From Elusimicrobia bacterium GWA2_62_23 (lineage in GTDB: Bacteria; Elusimicrobiota; Elusimicrobia; Elusimicrobiales; UBA9959), in contig MGTV01000037.1 of the NCBI GenBank assembly GCA_001799635.1, positions 1 to 64,000 of the forward strand: 64,000 nucleotides of DNA. Reading direction: 5' to 3'. Position numbers and translations under genes: made by a program. Numbering within the stretch: position 1 is the stretch's first letter; each line of letters begins with the position of its first letter. Positions 39,956-48,425 of this stretch are shown piece after piece. The notes beneath the pieces were generated by a model. The model saw only the letters and a list, made by a program, of their open reading frames with translations, ran no database searches and had not been told where the DNA came from.

Positions 39956-42514
39956 TCAGGTTAACAATTTAGAAAGCGCCGCGGACAGGTCCTCCACGCG
40001 GTAGGGTTTGGCCAGAACACCGTCAAAGCCGTAAGACGCGTATTCCGCCATGATGGGATCATCGGAATAACCGCTGGAAACCAGGACCTTCGCCTTATTA
40101 TCCGAAGTTTTGAGCAGTTTAACCGCCTCGGCGCCGCCCATCCCGCCGGGGATGGTCAGGTCCATTATTGCCGCGAGGAAAGGCCGGCCGGACTTTTGCG
40201 CAGCCGCCCAAGCCTCCAGCGCTTTGCGGCCGTCACCCACAACCTCGGCTTCATAGCCAAGAGCGCTGAGCATGCGGCGCAGGGCCTTGTAAACGACCTC
40301 TTCGTCGTCCATTACAAGCACCCGGCCGGAACCGACCTTTAGCGGCGCAGGAGCCGTACGGCCGGAATCCGAGGGACTCCGGTCGGTCAGGGGCAGATAG
40401 ACGCTAAAAGCGCTGCCCTTCCCAGGCTCGGAAACTACGGCAATGGCCCCCCCGTGCTTTACGACCACCGAGCGGCAGACGGCCAGCCCCAGCCCGCGCC
40501 CCTGCCCTTTGGTGGAGAAATACGGGTCGAAGATGCGCGGCAGGGATTCGGCGGCTATGCCGGAACCTGAATCTCTCACTTCAACACATACGTACCGGCC
40601 GGCTCTCAATGCCGGGACTTTACCTTCGGAGACATCTTCAGCCCTCACCGAAACAAGGACCACCCCGCCTCCGGCCATGGCCTGTGCGGCGTTCACGGTG
40701 AGGTTCTGCAGCACCTGGAAAAGCTGCTCCCTGTCGCCCAAGACCCGCAAGCCTTCGCCGCCACTGATCTCCGCCCGCGCGGGAGAGCCCCGCAGGGAGA
40801 AGGGAACGCTTTCACGGACCAGCGCCGCCATATCCACCGTAACCTTTACCGGCTCCCCCCCGGAAGCGAAGGCGAGCAATTGCCGCGCCAGGCCGCGCGC
40901 GGTAAAGCAGGCGGTTTCCGCCTCCTGCACCAGTTCCCCTATATCCCGTCCGGAAGCGGCCATGTTCCTCATCATGGAGAGGTTCCCCGTGATCCCGGTC
41001 AGCAGGTTGTTGAAATCGTGCGCGATACCGCCAGCCAGCGTACCGAGCGCATCCAGTTTCTGCGCCACCAGCATGGCCGACTCCGCTTTTTTAAGGCTGG
41101 TAATATCCTCGGCTATAGCCAGCAGGATGTTCTTTCCGCCCATGCTCACGCGCTCACAAGCGTAAGAGCAGACCACCGGCCGCCCGCCTTTGGCCGTCAG
41201 CGTTAGTTCCGGTATGCGCAGACTGCTGCCGTTGGATTCACGCAGCAGCCTGGCCCTGGCCTCGCAGCCTATCCAGCCGATCTCGGTGGAAGTCCTGCCT
41301 AAGAGCTCTTCCCGGGAAAAGCCGGTCACTTCGCAGAATTTATCGTTAACCTCGATGTAACGGCCGGTTTCTATCTCGCTGAGGGACATCAGAAAAGGCG
41401 CCGCGTGAAACGCTTTCTGGAATCTTTCTTTACTGGAGCTGAGCTCCGCCTCGGCCATTTTTCTGTCAGTTATGTCCTGGGCATAGCCTTTTAGCACAGA
41501 GGGCGCGCCGGCTTCGTCCTTTAGCAGCTCGGAAGCCTCCGCGTAAACCCAGTGCATACCGCCGTCAGGCCAGATCACCCGGTAGGCCAACCCGGCCGGG
41601 GCACCATCCCTTATGACCTTGGTGTTGGAAGCCTCTACCGCCGCCCTGTCGTCAGGGTGTATGGCCCGCGCCACCACGTCGCCCAGGTCCCCGGTAAAAC
41701 TGTTTTTGTCTATGCCGAAGATGGAATACATCCCGTCCGACCAGTTGAGCCGGTTCGACTTTATATCCCAGCGCCAGGTGCCCAGTTTAGCCACTCTTAA
41801 AGCCCCGGAAAGGACTTTTTCGGCTTCCATCCTGCCGTTGAAATCCGCTTCCATATCAGACATAAGCCTGCGGTTGACCAGAAGGAACAGGCTGAAGGTC
41901 AGCATTCCCACCAGGGCAGAATAGACCATGATGAAGACCGAGTCCGGCGAGGCCTCCCGCAGGAACTCGTGCGCCGGATGCCCTATGAGCACGTAAGAGA
42001 TGCGAAGCAGACTTAGACCGCAAAAGGCCAGGAGCGTGTGCCTTAATGGCAGCGAAAGACGGCGCAGCTCCCCCGCTTCCGCCCTTGCCGTAAACCAGGC
42101 GCAACGAGCACAAAAGAACAGCAGGAAAGCGTTGAAATTAAGGTTGCGGTGCGGCAGGCTGGGCTGCACGGCTGTGTAGTAATACAGAACGGAGACGAAT
42201 ACGGCCAGCCCCCCCAGGTTCACCGGGTCCAGGTCCAAAGGCCGGCCGAAGAACCTCCGAAGGCCCGCGCATAAAAAAAGTATCCCGCCGACACCTATAG
42301 TATTGGCGAGAACTATAGAGACAAAATCGGGGACATGCCCTCGCAGCAACAGCAGCGCCATGTAAACGGCCTGCGTAACATAGCTCCAGAACCAGAGGCC
42401 CAGGCCGTCGTAGCGGTCGCGGTTATTTTTCCAAAGCAGGAAGACGGTAAGCGCGCAGACGGCGCTGACCAGGAGCTGGCCCATCAGCAAGGTGTATATA
42501 TCGAGATTCATCAT
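39956..42514 (-). CDS. Membrane hybrid histidine kinase with two PAS domains and receiver
   Basis: 852 residues. Residues 1-220 have about seven membrane helices (a 7TM-type sensor). Two PAS domains follow (about 235-360 with a G-T-W-R-W-D start, and 365-480), then HisKA with H499 in G-G-I-A-H-D-F-N-N-L-L, an HATPase (D-S-G-S-G-I, G-R-G-L-G-L-A-V) and a C-terminal receiver with D785 in M-D-L-T-I-P-G-G. It would pass phosphate internally or to another partner. It is first in a transcript with the UPF0718 permease and the MazG-like gene, so it might sense a metal or membrane stress (inference). Confidence 0.88.
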   Translation of the reverse strand: MMNLDIYTLLMGQLLVSAVCALTVFLLWKNNRDRYDGLGLWFWSYVTQAVYMALLLLRGHVPDFVSIVLANTIGVGGILFLCAGLRRFFGRPLDLDPVNLGGLAVFVSVLYYYTAVQPSLPHRNLNFNAFLLFFCARCAWFTARAEAGELRRLSLPLRHTLLAFCGLSLLRISYVLIGHPAHEFLREASPDSVFIMVYSALVGMLTFSLFLLVNRRLMSDMEADFNGRMEAEKVLSGALRVAKLGTWRWDIKSNRLNWSDGMYSIFGIDKNSFTGDLGDVVARAIHPDDRAAVEASNTKVIRDGAPAGLAYRVIWPDGGMHWVYAEASELLKDEAGAPSVLKGYAQDITDRKMAEAELSSSKERFQKAFHAAPFLMSLSEIETGRYIEVNDKFCEVTGFSREELLGRTSTEIGWIGCEARARLLRESNGSSLRIPELTLTAKGGRPVVCSYACERVSMGGKNILLAIAEDITSLKKAESAMLVAQKLDALGTLAGGIAHDFNNLLTGITGNLSMMRNMAASGRDIGELVQEAETACFTARGLARQLLAFASGGEPVKVTVDMAALVRESVPFSLRGSPARAEISGGEGLRVLGDREQLFQVLQNLTVNAAQAMAGGGVVLVSVRAEDVSEGKVPALRAGRYVCVEVRDSGSGIAAESLPRIFDPYFSTKGQGRGLGLAVCRSVVVKHGGAIAVVSEPGKGSAFSVYLPLTDRSPSDSGRTAPAPLKVGSGRVLVMDDEEVVYKALRRMLSALGYEAEVVGDGRKALEAWAAAQKSGRPFLAAIMDLTIPGGMGGAEAVKLLKTSDNKAKVLVSSGYSDDPIMAEYASYGFDGVLAKPYRVEDLSAALSKLLT

Positions 42515-42544
42515 AGGTCATTTCCGGAACACACCCATTAAAGC

Positions 42545-42573
42545 AAAAAACCCGGACGCGGGGCCGGGTTTTT
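42545..42573. terminator. Bidirectional terminator between dut and the hybrid kinase
   Basis: Stem CCCGG / CCGGG with A6 before and T5 after. On the minus strand it follows the dut stop codon by about 15 bp and lies upstream of the kinase gene. Confidence 0.7.
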
Positions 42574-42588
42574 GGGCACGCCGGGGCG

Positions 42589-43032
42589 TCAGTGCTTGCC
42601 GGTGCTGCCGAAGCCGCCTTCGCCGCGGGTGGTGGCGGTAAGTTCGGGAGTTTCCACAAACTCGGCGTGCTGCACCTTGGCGAAGACCATCTGCGCCACT
42701 TTCTCGCCCTTCTTTATTTCGTAAGGCGTCTTGGTGTCAAGGTTTATAAGGATGACGCCCACTTCGCCGCGGTAGGGCGCGTCCACGGTACCGGGGGTGT
42801 TGAGCACGGAGATGCCGTGCTTGAGAGCGAGACCGCTCTTGGGCCGCACCTGGCCTTCGTAACCCTCGGGAATGGCCATCTTGAGGCCGGTGGGCACCAG
42901 CACGCGCGCGCCGGGCTGCAGGGTGTGGTCTATGGTGGAGAACAGGTCCAGGCCGGCGTCGCCGTGATGGGCGTAGGCGGGCATTTTTACGTCCGCGTGA
43001 AGTTTCTGCACGTGTATCTCTAATTTCGACAT
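42589..43032 (-). CDS. dut: Deoxyuridine 5'-triphosphate nucleotidohydrolase
   Basis: 147 residues of the homotrimeric dUTPase fold. It hydrolyses dUTP to dUMP and pyrophosphate, preventing uracil incorporation. The five motifs are visible: A-G-L-D-L-F-S, R-P-K-S-G-L-A, N-T-P-G-T-V-D-A-P-Y-R-G-E, the V-A-Q-M-V-F region and the C-terminal G-G-F-G-S-T-G lid. It is the last gene after nrdG, linking dNTP synthesis and clean-up. Start ATG 43032 lies 3 bp from the nrdG stop. Confidence 0.95.
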   Translation of the reverse strand: MSKLEIHVQKLHADVKMPAYAHHGDAGLDLFSTIDHTLQPGARVLVPTGLKMAIPEGYEGQVRPKSGLALKHGISVLNTPGTVDAPYRGEVGVILINLDTKTPYEIKKGEKVAQMVFAKVQHAEFVETPELTATTRGEGGFGSTGKH

Positions 43033-43035
43033 GGT

Positions 43036-43761
43036 TCAGCCTCTTAACTGCGTATTAGGAAGATGCTTCAGCACTTCCTTGTGGATATCCTGCAAAAGCT
43101 GCGGCGGGGTTTCAGGGAAACTCTCCAGGCGCTTGTCCAGCAGGCCGTCCTTGCGGGGCACGAACTTCTGGACATAATATTTGTGCACGGGCGTGCCGGT
43201 GACCTGTATCACGTGGCGGGCGGCCGCGGCCATCTCCTGCACGGTGAGGAAGGAGATCTCCCCGTCGCCGCGTATCACCGGGGCCACCGTGGTGCGGAAT
43301 TCATAGACCGGGAACCGGGCCACCAGGCGCAGGCTCTCGTCCATGGCCGAGCAGTGCCCGTCCACGCCGGCGGTCTCCGGCCAGAGGAACTTGGGGCCTT
43401 TCACGTCCATGGCCACATAGTCCACGAGTTTTTCCGCGAGAAGCTTTTTGAGAACTTTAGGATTGCTGCCGTTGGTGTCGAGCTTCACGGACAACCCCTT
43501 GGCGCGCACCTTCTCTATAAAAGGGATGAGGTCCGGCTGCAGCGTGGGTTCCCCGCCGCAGATCACCACGCCGTTCACCCATTCCTTGACGGTATCGAGA
43601 TACTCAAAGAAGCCCTCGTCGCCTATATCCTTGGCGTTGGCGAGCAGCGGTGCCGCGTGGCAATGCGGGCAGAGGTAGTTGCAGCCCGGCGTAAAAGCCA
43701 CCGCCGCTATCCTTCCGGGATAGTCTATGAGGTTGAACCCTAATGCCGCGCCTATTTTCAT
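43036..43761 (-). CDS. nrdG: Anaerobic ribonucleotide reductase activating enzyme (radical SAM)
   Basis: 241 residues from ATG 43761, which has AGGAAA upstream; a longer frame runs into the mobile element and is not credible. The radical-SAM cluster is C27-N-Y-L-C31-P-H-C34, followed by V-I-C-G-G-E-P-T-L-Q. It generates the glycyl radical on NrdD. The order nrdR-nrdD-nrdG-dut on one strand supports the call. A miniature inverted-repeat element lies between nrdD and nrdG. Confidence 0.9.
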   Translation of the reverse strand: MKIGAALGFNLIDYPGRIAAVAFTPGCNYLCPHCHAAPLLANAKDIGDEGFFEYLDTVKEWVNGVVICGGEPTLQPDLIPFIEKVRAKGLSVKLDTNGSNPKVLKKLLAEKLVDYVAMDVKGPKFLWPETAGVDGHCSAMDESLRLVARFPVYEFRTTVAPVIRGDGEISFLTVQEMAAAARHVIQVTGTPVHKYYVQKFVPRKDGLLDKRLESFPETPPQLLQDIHKEVLKHLPNTQLRG

Positions 43762-43797
43762 TTCAGTTATTTTCCTAAAACGCTTAACCCTTAAAGG

Positions 43798-43912
43798 CTG
43801 ACGGGGTGTTGCCCCGAGCGCCATTTGGGGAGGGGAGGCTCCAACCGCAGGTTGGAGGGGAACCGCGCAACGGTTCCCTGCAGTCATGGCGAGCGGGGCA
43901 ACACCCCGTCAG
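43798..43912 (+). mobile_element. Miniature inverted-repeat element, copy 2
   Basis: 115 bp bounded by a perfect 19-bp inverted repeat, CTGACGGGGTGTTGCCCCG (43798-43816) and its complement (43894-43912); with three mismatches it extends to 27 bp. Internal hairpins include CCAACC/GGTTGG and GGGAACC-GCGCAAC-GGTTCCC. The core and ends match copy 1 at 18251-18403, which lies in the opposite orientation. No clear target-site duplication is visible. It sits between nrdD and nrdG. Confidence 0.82.
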
Positions 43913-43972
43913 ACTTCCAAGCAAGCGCCGGCCTCAAGTGAAGCCGGCGCTTCCTGTCCCCTTGGTGGACGC

Positions 43973-46900
43973 TTACTTCACCGCGTAAGCGCCTTCCACC
44001 ATCTTATAGTATTCAACTTCCTTGCGGTGCACCGGCTTGCCGCGCTTGAACTCCAGTTCGTAGCGGGAGGAGGTGCCGTTATTCTTAACGAGCACGGTGG
44101 GGATGGGGTCCAGCGGCACGTTCCAGCGGGCCGCCGCCAGGCGCGCCTCGGGCTTGGTCAGGTCGAGGAATTCCACCGGGATCTCCATGCCCTTTTCCTT
44201 CAAGGCCTTGGTCAGCGAGACCTTGGCCTCCTCGCACATGGAGCAGCCGGCCTTGCCGAACACCATCACCTTCTTGGACGGGTCCTTCTCGTGCAGCCAG
44301 CTCACCTTCGGGGAGAAGTCCGCGTAGTGGTGCGCCACGGCCTCGCGGGCGCGGCTGATCTCCAGCTGGGAGTCGTTCCAGCCGGGGAGGTTGGAGAAGT
44401 ACCCCACTATCTTGGTGCGCTTGGTCATGTTCTCGCTGCCGCACTTGCCGCACTTGTCCTTGAAGCCGAAGTAGTTGGTGTGGCAGTTGTCGCAGTGCGT
44501 GAACTCGGGCGACACGGTGACCTGGGAAGCCCGGGTATTGCGGTAGGTCTTCTCGATCAGCGTGCCGATGCTCTCCGGCGGGATCTGGCTCTCGCCGCAG
44601 TACACGTGGATAATGGAGCCGGACTCTATCATATCGTGGAACTTGCTCTGCAGCTCGATGCGGTCGAGGATGCTCACGTCCGCGCCGGGGTTGAGGTGGA
44701 TGGAGTTGGTGTAGTACGGGGCCTTCACCAGGTCGCCCTTGATCACCTTCTTGGCCTCGGGGTAGCGGGCCATGTCGCCCTTGGCGAGCTTCTGCGTGGC
44801 CGATTCCGCCGGGGTCTCCTCCAGCGTCACCTTCAGGCCGGTCTTGGCGCGCAGGTCGCTGATCTTGGTGTACATGTAGTCTATGACCTGCAGGCCGGTC
44901 TCGTAGGCGTCGCGGCTCTCGTGGAGCTCCTTGCCGGTAAGGTACTGCACCACTTCGTTAAGACCTATGAGGCCCATGATGTAGGTGGCCTTCTCCAGGT
45001 TCACGTAGGGCGTGCCGTCGTCCGAGGCCACGCCGAGCGAGCGCAACGGGGAGCCGTCGGTGTCCAGCAGGGTCTGCGTGTAGGCCTTCTTCTCCAGGTG
45101 AGCGCGCATGGCTATGTCCATGGCCTTGCCTATCTGGGTCAGCGTGCCCTCCAGGGTCTTGCCCTTGAAGGCGGCCTGCGGCAGGTTGATGGTCACGTTC
45201 TGGAAGCCCGTGAAGCGGATGTTCTCCGGGTGCTTGAGCAGGTACGGGTCGGTGACCTTTTCCTTGAGGCGGCAGCACTGCGCCAGGGTCGCCCCGGCGC
45301 CGTCGCGGTCGAACATGAAGTAGGTGGAACCGTTCTTGGCGGCCAGGCGGCAGCCGTAGTCGTACACCTCGCGCTCGTCGGCGTTCTCCAGGGCGTCCTT
45401 GCTCACGTGCAGATCGCACTTGGGGAAGGCGAACTGGATGCCGTATTTGTCGCCGTCTTCCCAGACCTTCATGAGCTCTATGGCGAACTCCTGCGAGGTC
45501 TTCACCAGGCGGGGATCGCCGTAGGTGATGAACTTGCGGCCGTCGGCCGGGTGCACCACGTCGCCGTTGCGGGAATCGCCTTCCACGCCTTTAAAGCGGG
45601 GCGCTTCGTCCACCAGCTCTATGTTGCCGTGGCCGTCCTCCAGCATGTACTTGCCGCCGGGGCCCATGGCCGGCACGTTCTGCATGTACTGCGGCACGCC
45701 GGTATGGATATTGAAGTCTATGAACAGCGTCTGGCCGCCGCGGCTGAACGCGTTCTGGCTGGCCGAGAAGATGAGGTTCTGGGCTATCTGGCGCATTTCC
45801 TTGCGGGAATGCTTGCTGAGCACGCGCACCTCGCCGGTCTTCTTGAAGTAGGGGACCTGGGTGCCGTCCGTAAGGCTCACGGAGCCGGCCTCCACCATAG
45901 CCTCCAGCGCGTCCTTCTTGAGGCGCACGGGCTTGCCTTCCAGCTCGCCTTCCACCATCACCTCGGGGCAGTTGAGCATGGGGGCGTAGAGGATATTAAG
46001 GAAGCCGAAGCCCAGCGCCCCGGCGTAGCGGCTCTGCATGGCCGCGAGGAAAGTCTGGATATGGCCGTTCAGGACCATGGCGGACTTGGCCGGGCGGCTC
46101 TTGTTCTGCAGGTTGGAGACGATCTTGTCCAGGCCGTACTTCTTGATGTATTCCACGGAGTGGGAGGAGCAGTACACGCGCTGGGGATAGCCCAGGTCGT
46201 GGATGTGCACCATGCCGTTATTGTGGGCTTCGGCCACCTCTTCGGAAAAGACCTTGCGCAGATTGTACTGCTTCAGGACGTATTCCGCTATGCCCAGGTT
46301 CACGGCCTCGGGGTTGTTGGTGGTGATGTTGCTGTTCTCCTTGCTGTTGCCGATCACCAGGGATTCCACGGTGGAGATGGGCATGGCCAGGGCGGAGTTC
46401 TTGAGCGGGATGCCCATCATGGACAGGTGGGATTCCGCTATGCGGCGCAGGAACTGGGTGTCGTAGGACTTGGTGCCGTATTTCTCGGAGAGCTCGTAGG
46501 CGTTGTTCTCGGTCTCCTTGGCTATCATGGCGGCCAGGTCCGGGGTCAGAGCGTATTCCTTCTCCAGGGCCTCGGCCAGCTTCTTGCGGGAGAAAGGTTC
46601 TATGGTCTCGTTGGTAATGCTCTGCACCAGCAGCATCTGGTCGGTGATGTCGGCCTTGCCGGCCTTCTTCTTGACGGTCAGGCCGCTGCGGCGCACGCGG
46701 TTGCGGTCCAGGGCGTAGAACTCGAACTTGTCGGCGGTGCGGTCGAACTTCTTCTCGCGCAGGACGGTGACGCACATGGCGTTGGAATCGTCCACGGTGG
46801 GAATGTGGTTCTTCAGGGTAAATTCGTTGTTGAGCCGGCGGGCCACTTCGTTGGCCACTTCCACGGCCTTTTCCTCGTCGCGGCCGCCCAGCGTCAGGGC

Positions 46901-46993
46901 CGCCTTGGAGATGGCGGTCTTTATCTTGTCCAGGTTGAAAGGCGCCACTTTGCCGTCACGCTTCTTGATCACTTTCGGAAAAAATTCGTTCAT
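43973..46993 (-). CDS. nrdD: Anaerobic ribonucleoside-triphosphate reductase with fused glutaredoxin-like domain
   Basis: 1006 residues, far longer than the usual ~600-750. Residues 1-95 are an ATP-cone (R-D-G-K-V-A-P-F start). The central barrel is class III RNR. Zinc ligands C-D-N-C and C-G-K-C precede the glycyl-radical site, with Gly864 in K-I-V-G-Y-F. The last ~100 residues (907-1006) form a glutaredoxin/thioredoxin-like domain with C917-S-M-C920. The enzyme makes dNTPs without oxygen. The built-in C-x-x-C domain suggests thiol reduction by its own redoxin rather than formate (inference). Confidence 0.92.
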   Translation of the reverse strand: MNEFFPKVIKKRDGKVAPFNLDKIKTAISKAALTLGGRDEEKAVEVANEVARRLNNEFTLKNHIPTVDDSNAMCVTVLREKKFDRTADKFEFYALDRNRVRRSGLTVKKKAGKADITDQMLLVQSITNETIEPFSRKKLAEALEKEYALTPDLAAMIAKETENNAYELSEKYGTKSYDTQFLRRIAESHLSMMGIPLKNSALAMPISTVESLVIGNSKENSNITTNNPEAVNLGIAEYVLKQYNLRKVFSEEVAEAHNNGMVHIHDLGYPQRVYCSSHSVEYIKKYGLDKIVSNLQNKSRPAKSAMVLNGHIQTFLAAMQSRYAGALGFGFLNILYAPMLNCPEVMVEGELEGKPVRLKKDALEAMVEAGSVSLTDGTQVPYFKKTGEVRVLSKHSRKEMRQIAQNLIFSASQNAFSRGGQTLFIDFNIHTGVPQYMQNVPAMGPGGKYMLEDGHGNIELVDEAPRFKGVEGDSRNGDVVHPADGRKFITYGDPRLVKTSQEFAIELMKVWEDGDKYGIQFAFPKCDLHVSKDALENADEREVYDYGCRLAAKNGSTYFMFDRDGAGATLAQCCRLKEKVTDPYLLKHPENIRFTGFQNVTINLPQAAFKGKTLEGTLTQIGKAMDIAMRAHLEKKAYTQTLLDTDGSPLRSLGVASDDGTPYVNLEKATYIMGLIGLNEVVQYLTGKELHESRDAYETGLQVIDYMYTKISDLRAKTGLKVTLEETPAESATQKLAKGDMARYPEAKKVIKGDLVKAPYYTNSIHLNPGADVSILDRIELQSKFHDMIESGSIIHVYCGESQIPPESIGTLIEKTYRNTRASQVTVSPEFTHCDNCHTNYFGFKDKCGKCGSENMTKRTKIVGYFSNLPGWNDSQLEISRAREAVAHHYADFSPKVSWLHEKDPSKKVMVFGKAGCSMCEEAKVSLTKALKEKGMEIPVEFLDLTKPEARLAAARWNVPLDPIPTVLVKNNGTSSRYELEFKRGKPVHRKEVEYYKMVEGAYAVK

Positions 46994-47024
46994 TTTCGGT
47001 CTTGTCCCCTCTTATTTTCTGATT

Positions 47025-47474
47025 TCACTTCTTGATCGATTTGATCTCTTTCTCAAAGTCCGTCACGTCCTCGAAGTCCTTGTAGATGGACGCGAACCGG
47101 ATATACGCGACCTTATCGAGTTTCTTGAGTTTTTTGGCCACCAGTTCCCCTATAAGGCCGCTGGGTATCTCGTACTTGTCCTCGCTCCTCAAGACCGCCT
47201 CGATCTCGCTGCCAGCCTCCTCCATTTTCTCCATGCTGACGTCCCGCTTCTGGCAGGACTTCACTATGCCGTTCATGAGCTTCTCCCTGAGGAAACTCTC
47301 CCTCCTGCCGTCCTTCTTGATGACCACCAGCGGGTGCGACTCTATGCGTTCGTAGGTGGTGAACCTCTTCTGGCATTTTTCGCACTCGCGCCGGCGTCTT
47401 ATTTCAAAGGCTTCGGAGGAATCGCGGCTGTCGGTGACCTTGGTCTCCTCGGCGCCGCAGAACGGACACTTCAT
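47025..47474 (-). CDS. nrdR: Transcriptional repressor NrdR
   Basis: 149 residues. A zinc ribbon (C-P-F-C-G-A-E-E and C-E-K-C-Q-K-R-F-T-T-Y-E-R) is followed by an ATP-cone with V-V-I-K-K-D-G-R-R-E-S-F. NrdR senses ATP/dATP and represses ribonucleotide reductase genes. GGGAGAG precedes the ATG. It lies 31 bp upstream of nrdD and is preceded by three NrdR-box-like sites, so it likely represses its own operon. Confidence 0.95.
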   Translation of the reverse strand: MKCPFCGAEETKVTDSRDSSEAFEIRRRRECEKCQKRFTTYERIESHPLVVIKKDGRRESFLREKLMNGIVKSCQKRDVSMEKMEEAGSEIEAVLRSEDKYEIPSGLIGELVAKKLKKLDKVAYIRFASIYKDFEDVTDFEKEIKSIKK

Positions 47475-47496
47475 GCTTGCTCTCCCTGTGTTTTAA

Positions 47497-47511
47497 GGGC
47501 CGAAGGCCCCC
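47497..47511 (-). promoter_or_regulatory. Hairpin in the nrdR leader
   Basis: GGGCC-TTC-GGCCC on the minus strand followed by TTAAAAC, between the NrdR-like boxes and the nrdR ribosome-binding site. It may be a weak attenuator or an mRNA stability hairpin. Confidence 0.35.
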
Positions 47512-47524
47512 CTGGCAGGAGACG

Positions 47525-47602
47525 TTACTATACTAGTATCGTCACTCGCCCGGCTACTATACGTTGTGCTTTAAACTACCCTCACCACTATTAGTAGTAG
47601 TG
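47525..47602 (-). promoter_or_regulatory. Three NrdR-box-like sites
   Basis: ACTATA/ACTATT half-sites occur at 47527, 47556 and 47587, that is, 29 and 31 bp apart, close to three helical turns. The middle one, CTACTATACGTTGTGC, matches the general NrdR pattern ACACTATATATTGTGT at 11 of 16 positions. They lie at and just downstream of the predicted nrdR start point, a position suited to repression. Confidence 0.6.
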
Positions 47603-47607
47603 CCGAT

Positions 47608-47637
47608 ATTTTACACCATATCCGGTTTTTGGCGCAA
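47608..47637 (-). promoter_or_regulatory. Promoter of the nrdR-nrdD-nrdG-dut operon
   Basis: On the minus strand TTGCGC (47632-47637), an 18-bp spacer and TAAAAT (47608-47613); the start point would be near 47601, inside the first NrdR-like box. The rest of the gap up to the pilin gene (47638-47865) holds an isolated TTGACA at 47671 without a matching -10 and shows no other clear signal. Confidence 0.55.
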
Positions 47638-47865
47638 ATTTTTCGGGTTTTTCATTGGGGAAAATATTTATTGACATAAAACGGGAATAATACAGGAAGT
47701 TTTTCGCGCGCGTTCGGAGGGCCTTTTGGCTCCCTCTGTAACCTTGGGCAAATGTACTCGGCAGGCGGTAGATAACCGCCCGCGCGGAGGCTAGAATATA
47801 GGCTGACGGCGCCCGCGCGGCATCATTCATCTATTATCCCGCGGATACGGCGTCAAGGAGGCAGT

Positions 47866-48354
47866 ATGACCAAGAAAACGAAGCAGGGGTTCACCCTGAT
47901 CGAGTTGATGATCGTCGTGGCGATCATCGGTATCCTGGCGGCAATAGCGATACCGAAGTTCGCGGACCTCATCAACAAGTCCAAGGAGGGCGCTACCAAA
48001 GGCGCGCTCTCTTCGGTCAGGAGCGCGCTGCAGGTGTACTACGGCGACAACGAGGGCTGGTTCCCGACGGACGACCTGGCCATCCTCATAGCCAACGCCA
48101 AGTACATCAACGAAATACCCGTGGCCAAAGTACCGACCACCGGGCACGCCGACACCAAGGCCGTGGCGCTGTTCAGCTCGGCCACCGTGGCGGGCGTGTT
48201 CTCGGGCGGCAGCGGCACGGCGGACGCCGGCGGCTGGGCGTACTTCAACGACCCCGCCGTCTCCAGTATGTGGGGCACGTTCGTGGCGAACTGCACCCAC
48301 GAGGACATAAAGGGCCAGAGCGTACCCGCGGTCACGCCCTGGAGCGCCTTCTAG
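47866..48354 (+). CDS. Type IV pilin-like prepilin (GspG/PilA-type)
   Basis: 162 residues. The leader M-T-K-K-T-K-Q-G is cut before F in G-F-T-L-I-E-L-M-I-V-V, and the essential Glu at +5 is present. The hydrophobic helix follows, then a small globular head with two cysteines absent except one near the end (A-N-C-T-H). AGGAGG lies 8 bp before the ATG. It is a single-gene unit with a terminator; no secretion or assembly genes are nearby. It could form a pilus or pseudopilus assembled by genes elsewhere. Confidence 0.9.
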   Translation: MTKKTKQGFTLIELMIVVAIIGILAAIAIPKFADLINKSKEGATKGALSSVRSALQVYYGDNEGWFPTDDLAILIANAKYINEIPVAKVPTTGHADTKAVALFSSATVAGVFSGGSGTADAGGWAYFNDPAVSSMWGTFVANCTHEDIKGQSVPAVTPWSAF

Positions 48355-48370
48355 CGGGAGGGACCAGGAC

Positions 48371-48408
48371 AAAAAAGGCCCCGCGCCGTACGCGCGGGGC
48401 CTTCTTTA
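48371..48408. terminator. Terminator between the pilin and the methylase-like gene
   Basis: Stem AAGGCCCCGCGC / GCGCGGGGCCTT with loop CGTAC, A-rich before and CTTTAT after. It serves both convergent genes. Confidence 0.82.
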
Positions 48409-48425
48409 TACGGCCGGGCCGCCGC

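Noticed and set aside
43762-43887. N-terminal extension of nrdG
   Set aside because: It translates the miniature inverted-repeat element; the family start is at M-K-I-G-A.
43886-47035. 1049-residue open frame antisense to nrdD
   Set aside because: Pure shadow of nrdD codon bias, with Val/Leu/His/Gly-rich sequence of no recognisable fold.
47671-47693. TTGACA ... TAATAC as the pilin promoter
   Set aside because: The spacer is only 11 bp and the site is almost 200 bp upstream of the gene; no supporting -10 found.
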